The notes below the pieces were generated by a model that searched no databases, was not told the DNA's origin, and was given only the letters and a program-made list of their open reading frames with translations. Both the position numbers and the translations under genes were made by a program. DNA of 36,138 nt from a virus. This document shows positions 35,635 to 36,138 of the stretch, one piece after another. The stretch's first letter is position 1, and each line of letters begins with the position of its first letter. The stretch lies in IMG/VR virus record IMGVR_UViG_3300034279_001199, positions 1 through 36,138 of that record; one strand, written 5' to 3'.

Positions 35635-36138
35635 CACGCCACCTCACGAGGCGACCACGCCGGGTAGCCGTCACCATCGGCCGCAGTGTGCGTCGCCCAG
35701 GGCTTGCTGGCGGCGCCCGCATACGGGCCACTCGGGAGCCCGACGATCGCGACGTGGACCCATCCACCCATGCCCTTACCCATCGGCTTGTCGAGGCCGT
35801 CAGCGTCTGCCGAAAGCGTCTCGGCGATGACCTGCCGCAGCCGATGGGGCATCCGCTCGCGGTGCTGCCAGATCAGGGCGATCAGGGCGAGCGGGGTCAT
35901 CCCGTCGATCTGGATGTCGACCGCCTGCCCGTGGTTGTGCTGCGAGCCCGAGCCCGGTCGAAGCCCGCTGGTGATGCGGATCGGCTTGCCGGCGATGGCG
36001 CGGATCACTTCGAGATCGGCCGCCAGCGCCTCCAGCGCGTTGAGGACCGCCGGGGTCGCGAGCGGCGAACGCTGCGCCCACTTGCGGTCACGCTCGGGAC
36101 CGGGTTCCGTCTGCGCGATGAGCTCAACGGCGGCGAAG
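35634..36138 (-). CDS. endolysin, M15-family peptidase, 3' part (begins at the left end)
   Basis: The frame is open to the right edge and joins 1-97 across the terminal repeat (complete length about 177 residues). The catalytic block, in whole-protein numbering: RITSGLRPGSGSQHNHGQAVDIQI with S75-x-H77-xx-G80-x-A82-x-D84, and GWVHVAI with H138, the zinc-ligand pattern of D-Ala-D-Ala-type M15 peptidases. It would cut peptidoglycan cross-links. There is no signal peptide, so a holin is needed for release. The GTG at 36008 is internal, not the start. Confidence 0.85.
   Translation of the reverse strand, partial: FAAVELIAQTEPGPERDRKWAQRSPLATPAVLNALEALAADLEVIRAIAGKPIRITSGLRPGSGSQHNHGQAVDIQIDGMTPLALIALIWQHRERMPHRLRQVIAETLSADADGLDKPMGKGMGGWVHVAIVGLPSGPYAGAASKPWATHTAADGDGYPAWSPREVA
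36071..36138. repeat. right copy of 68-bp near-identical terminal direct repeat
   Basis: Matches 1-68 with three differences. Two are silent in the endolysin frame and one changes a proline to alanine (the right copy codes Pro). See left copy for meaning. Confidence 0.9.

Noticed and set aside
1-36138. Integrase, excisionase or other lysogeny module
   Set aside because: No tyrosine or serine recombinase motifs were found in any convincing frame. The HTH gene and tRNA-like sequence alone do not prove a temperate life style.

Overview
The window is an essentially complete genome of a tailed, siphovirus-like bacteriophage of about 36 kb. It is GC-rich, by eye about two thirds G+C. The first and last 68 bases are the same stretch with three mismatches, and the lysis gene cut at the right end continues in frame at the left end, so the molecule is circular or terminally redundant and was cut inside its endolysin gene. 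The host cannot be named. A lipobox protein and a proline-rich secreted protein near the lysis genes suggest a Gram-negative, high-GC bacterium. I see no integrase, and the set looks like an uncultured caudovirus.

Late region (minus strand, 19741 down to 1, then wrapping from 36138 to 34268). In transcription order: a ParB-like protein, a Mom-like DNA-modifying enzyme, small terminase, four small unknown genes, large terminase, portal, scaffold, decoration protein, major capsid protein, neck and connector proteins, tail tube, a two-ORF tail chaperone, tape measure, a very large tail-tip protein with sialidase-type Asp boxes, a second tail-tip protein, then the lysis genes. The lysis genes are a lipoprotein, an M15 peptidase endolysin and small membrane proteins. 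Nearly all junctions are ATGA, GTGA or TGATG overlaps, so the block is translationally coupled. A terminator at 34208-34245 closes it.

Early regions. A short plus-strand set (19880-21351) starts from two related 53-bp promoter-like copies and meets, at a shared terminator, the minus-strand replication operon (28608 down to 21392). That operon carries an HTH regulator, small zinc-ribbon and membrane proteins, a C5-cytosine methyltransferase, a lambda-O-like initiator and a DnaB helicase. The initiator gene contains an 11-bp iteron array and a G-rich tandem repeat that together look like the origin. Divergent from the HTH gene is a plus-strand recombination operon (28810-34199): YqaJ nuclease, RecT, a frameshifted adenine/cytosine-N methyltransferase, RusA and a cluster of winged-helix proteins.

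Most striking: a compact tRNA-Gly-like sequence (18362-18430), with encoded CCA and the main glycine identity bases but several lost elongator features, is nested in the 3' end of the mom-like gene. Mom products are described as glycinamide-type adenine modifications, so the pairing suggests a dedicated glycyl-tRNA donor for DNA modification. With the two methyltransferases, the phage seems to invest in three separate DNA-modification enzymes. No stretch longer than 300 bases lacks a gene; the longest gaps (17701-17894, 19742-19879, 28609-28809) hold regulatory sequence.
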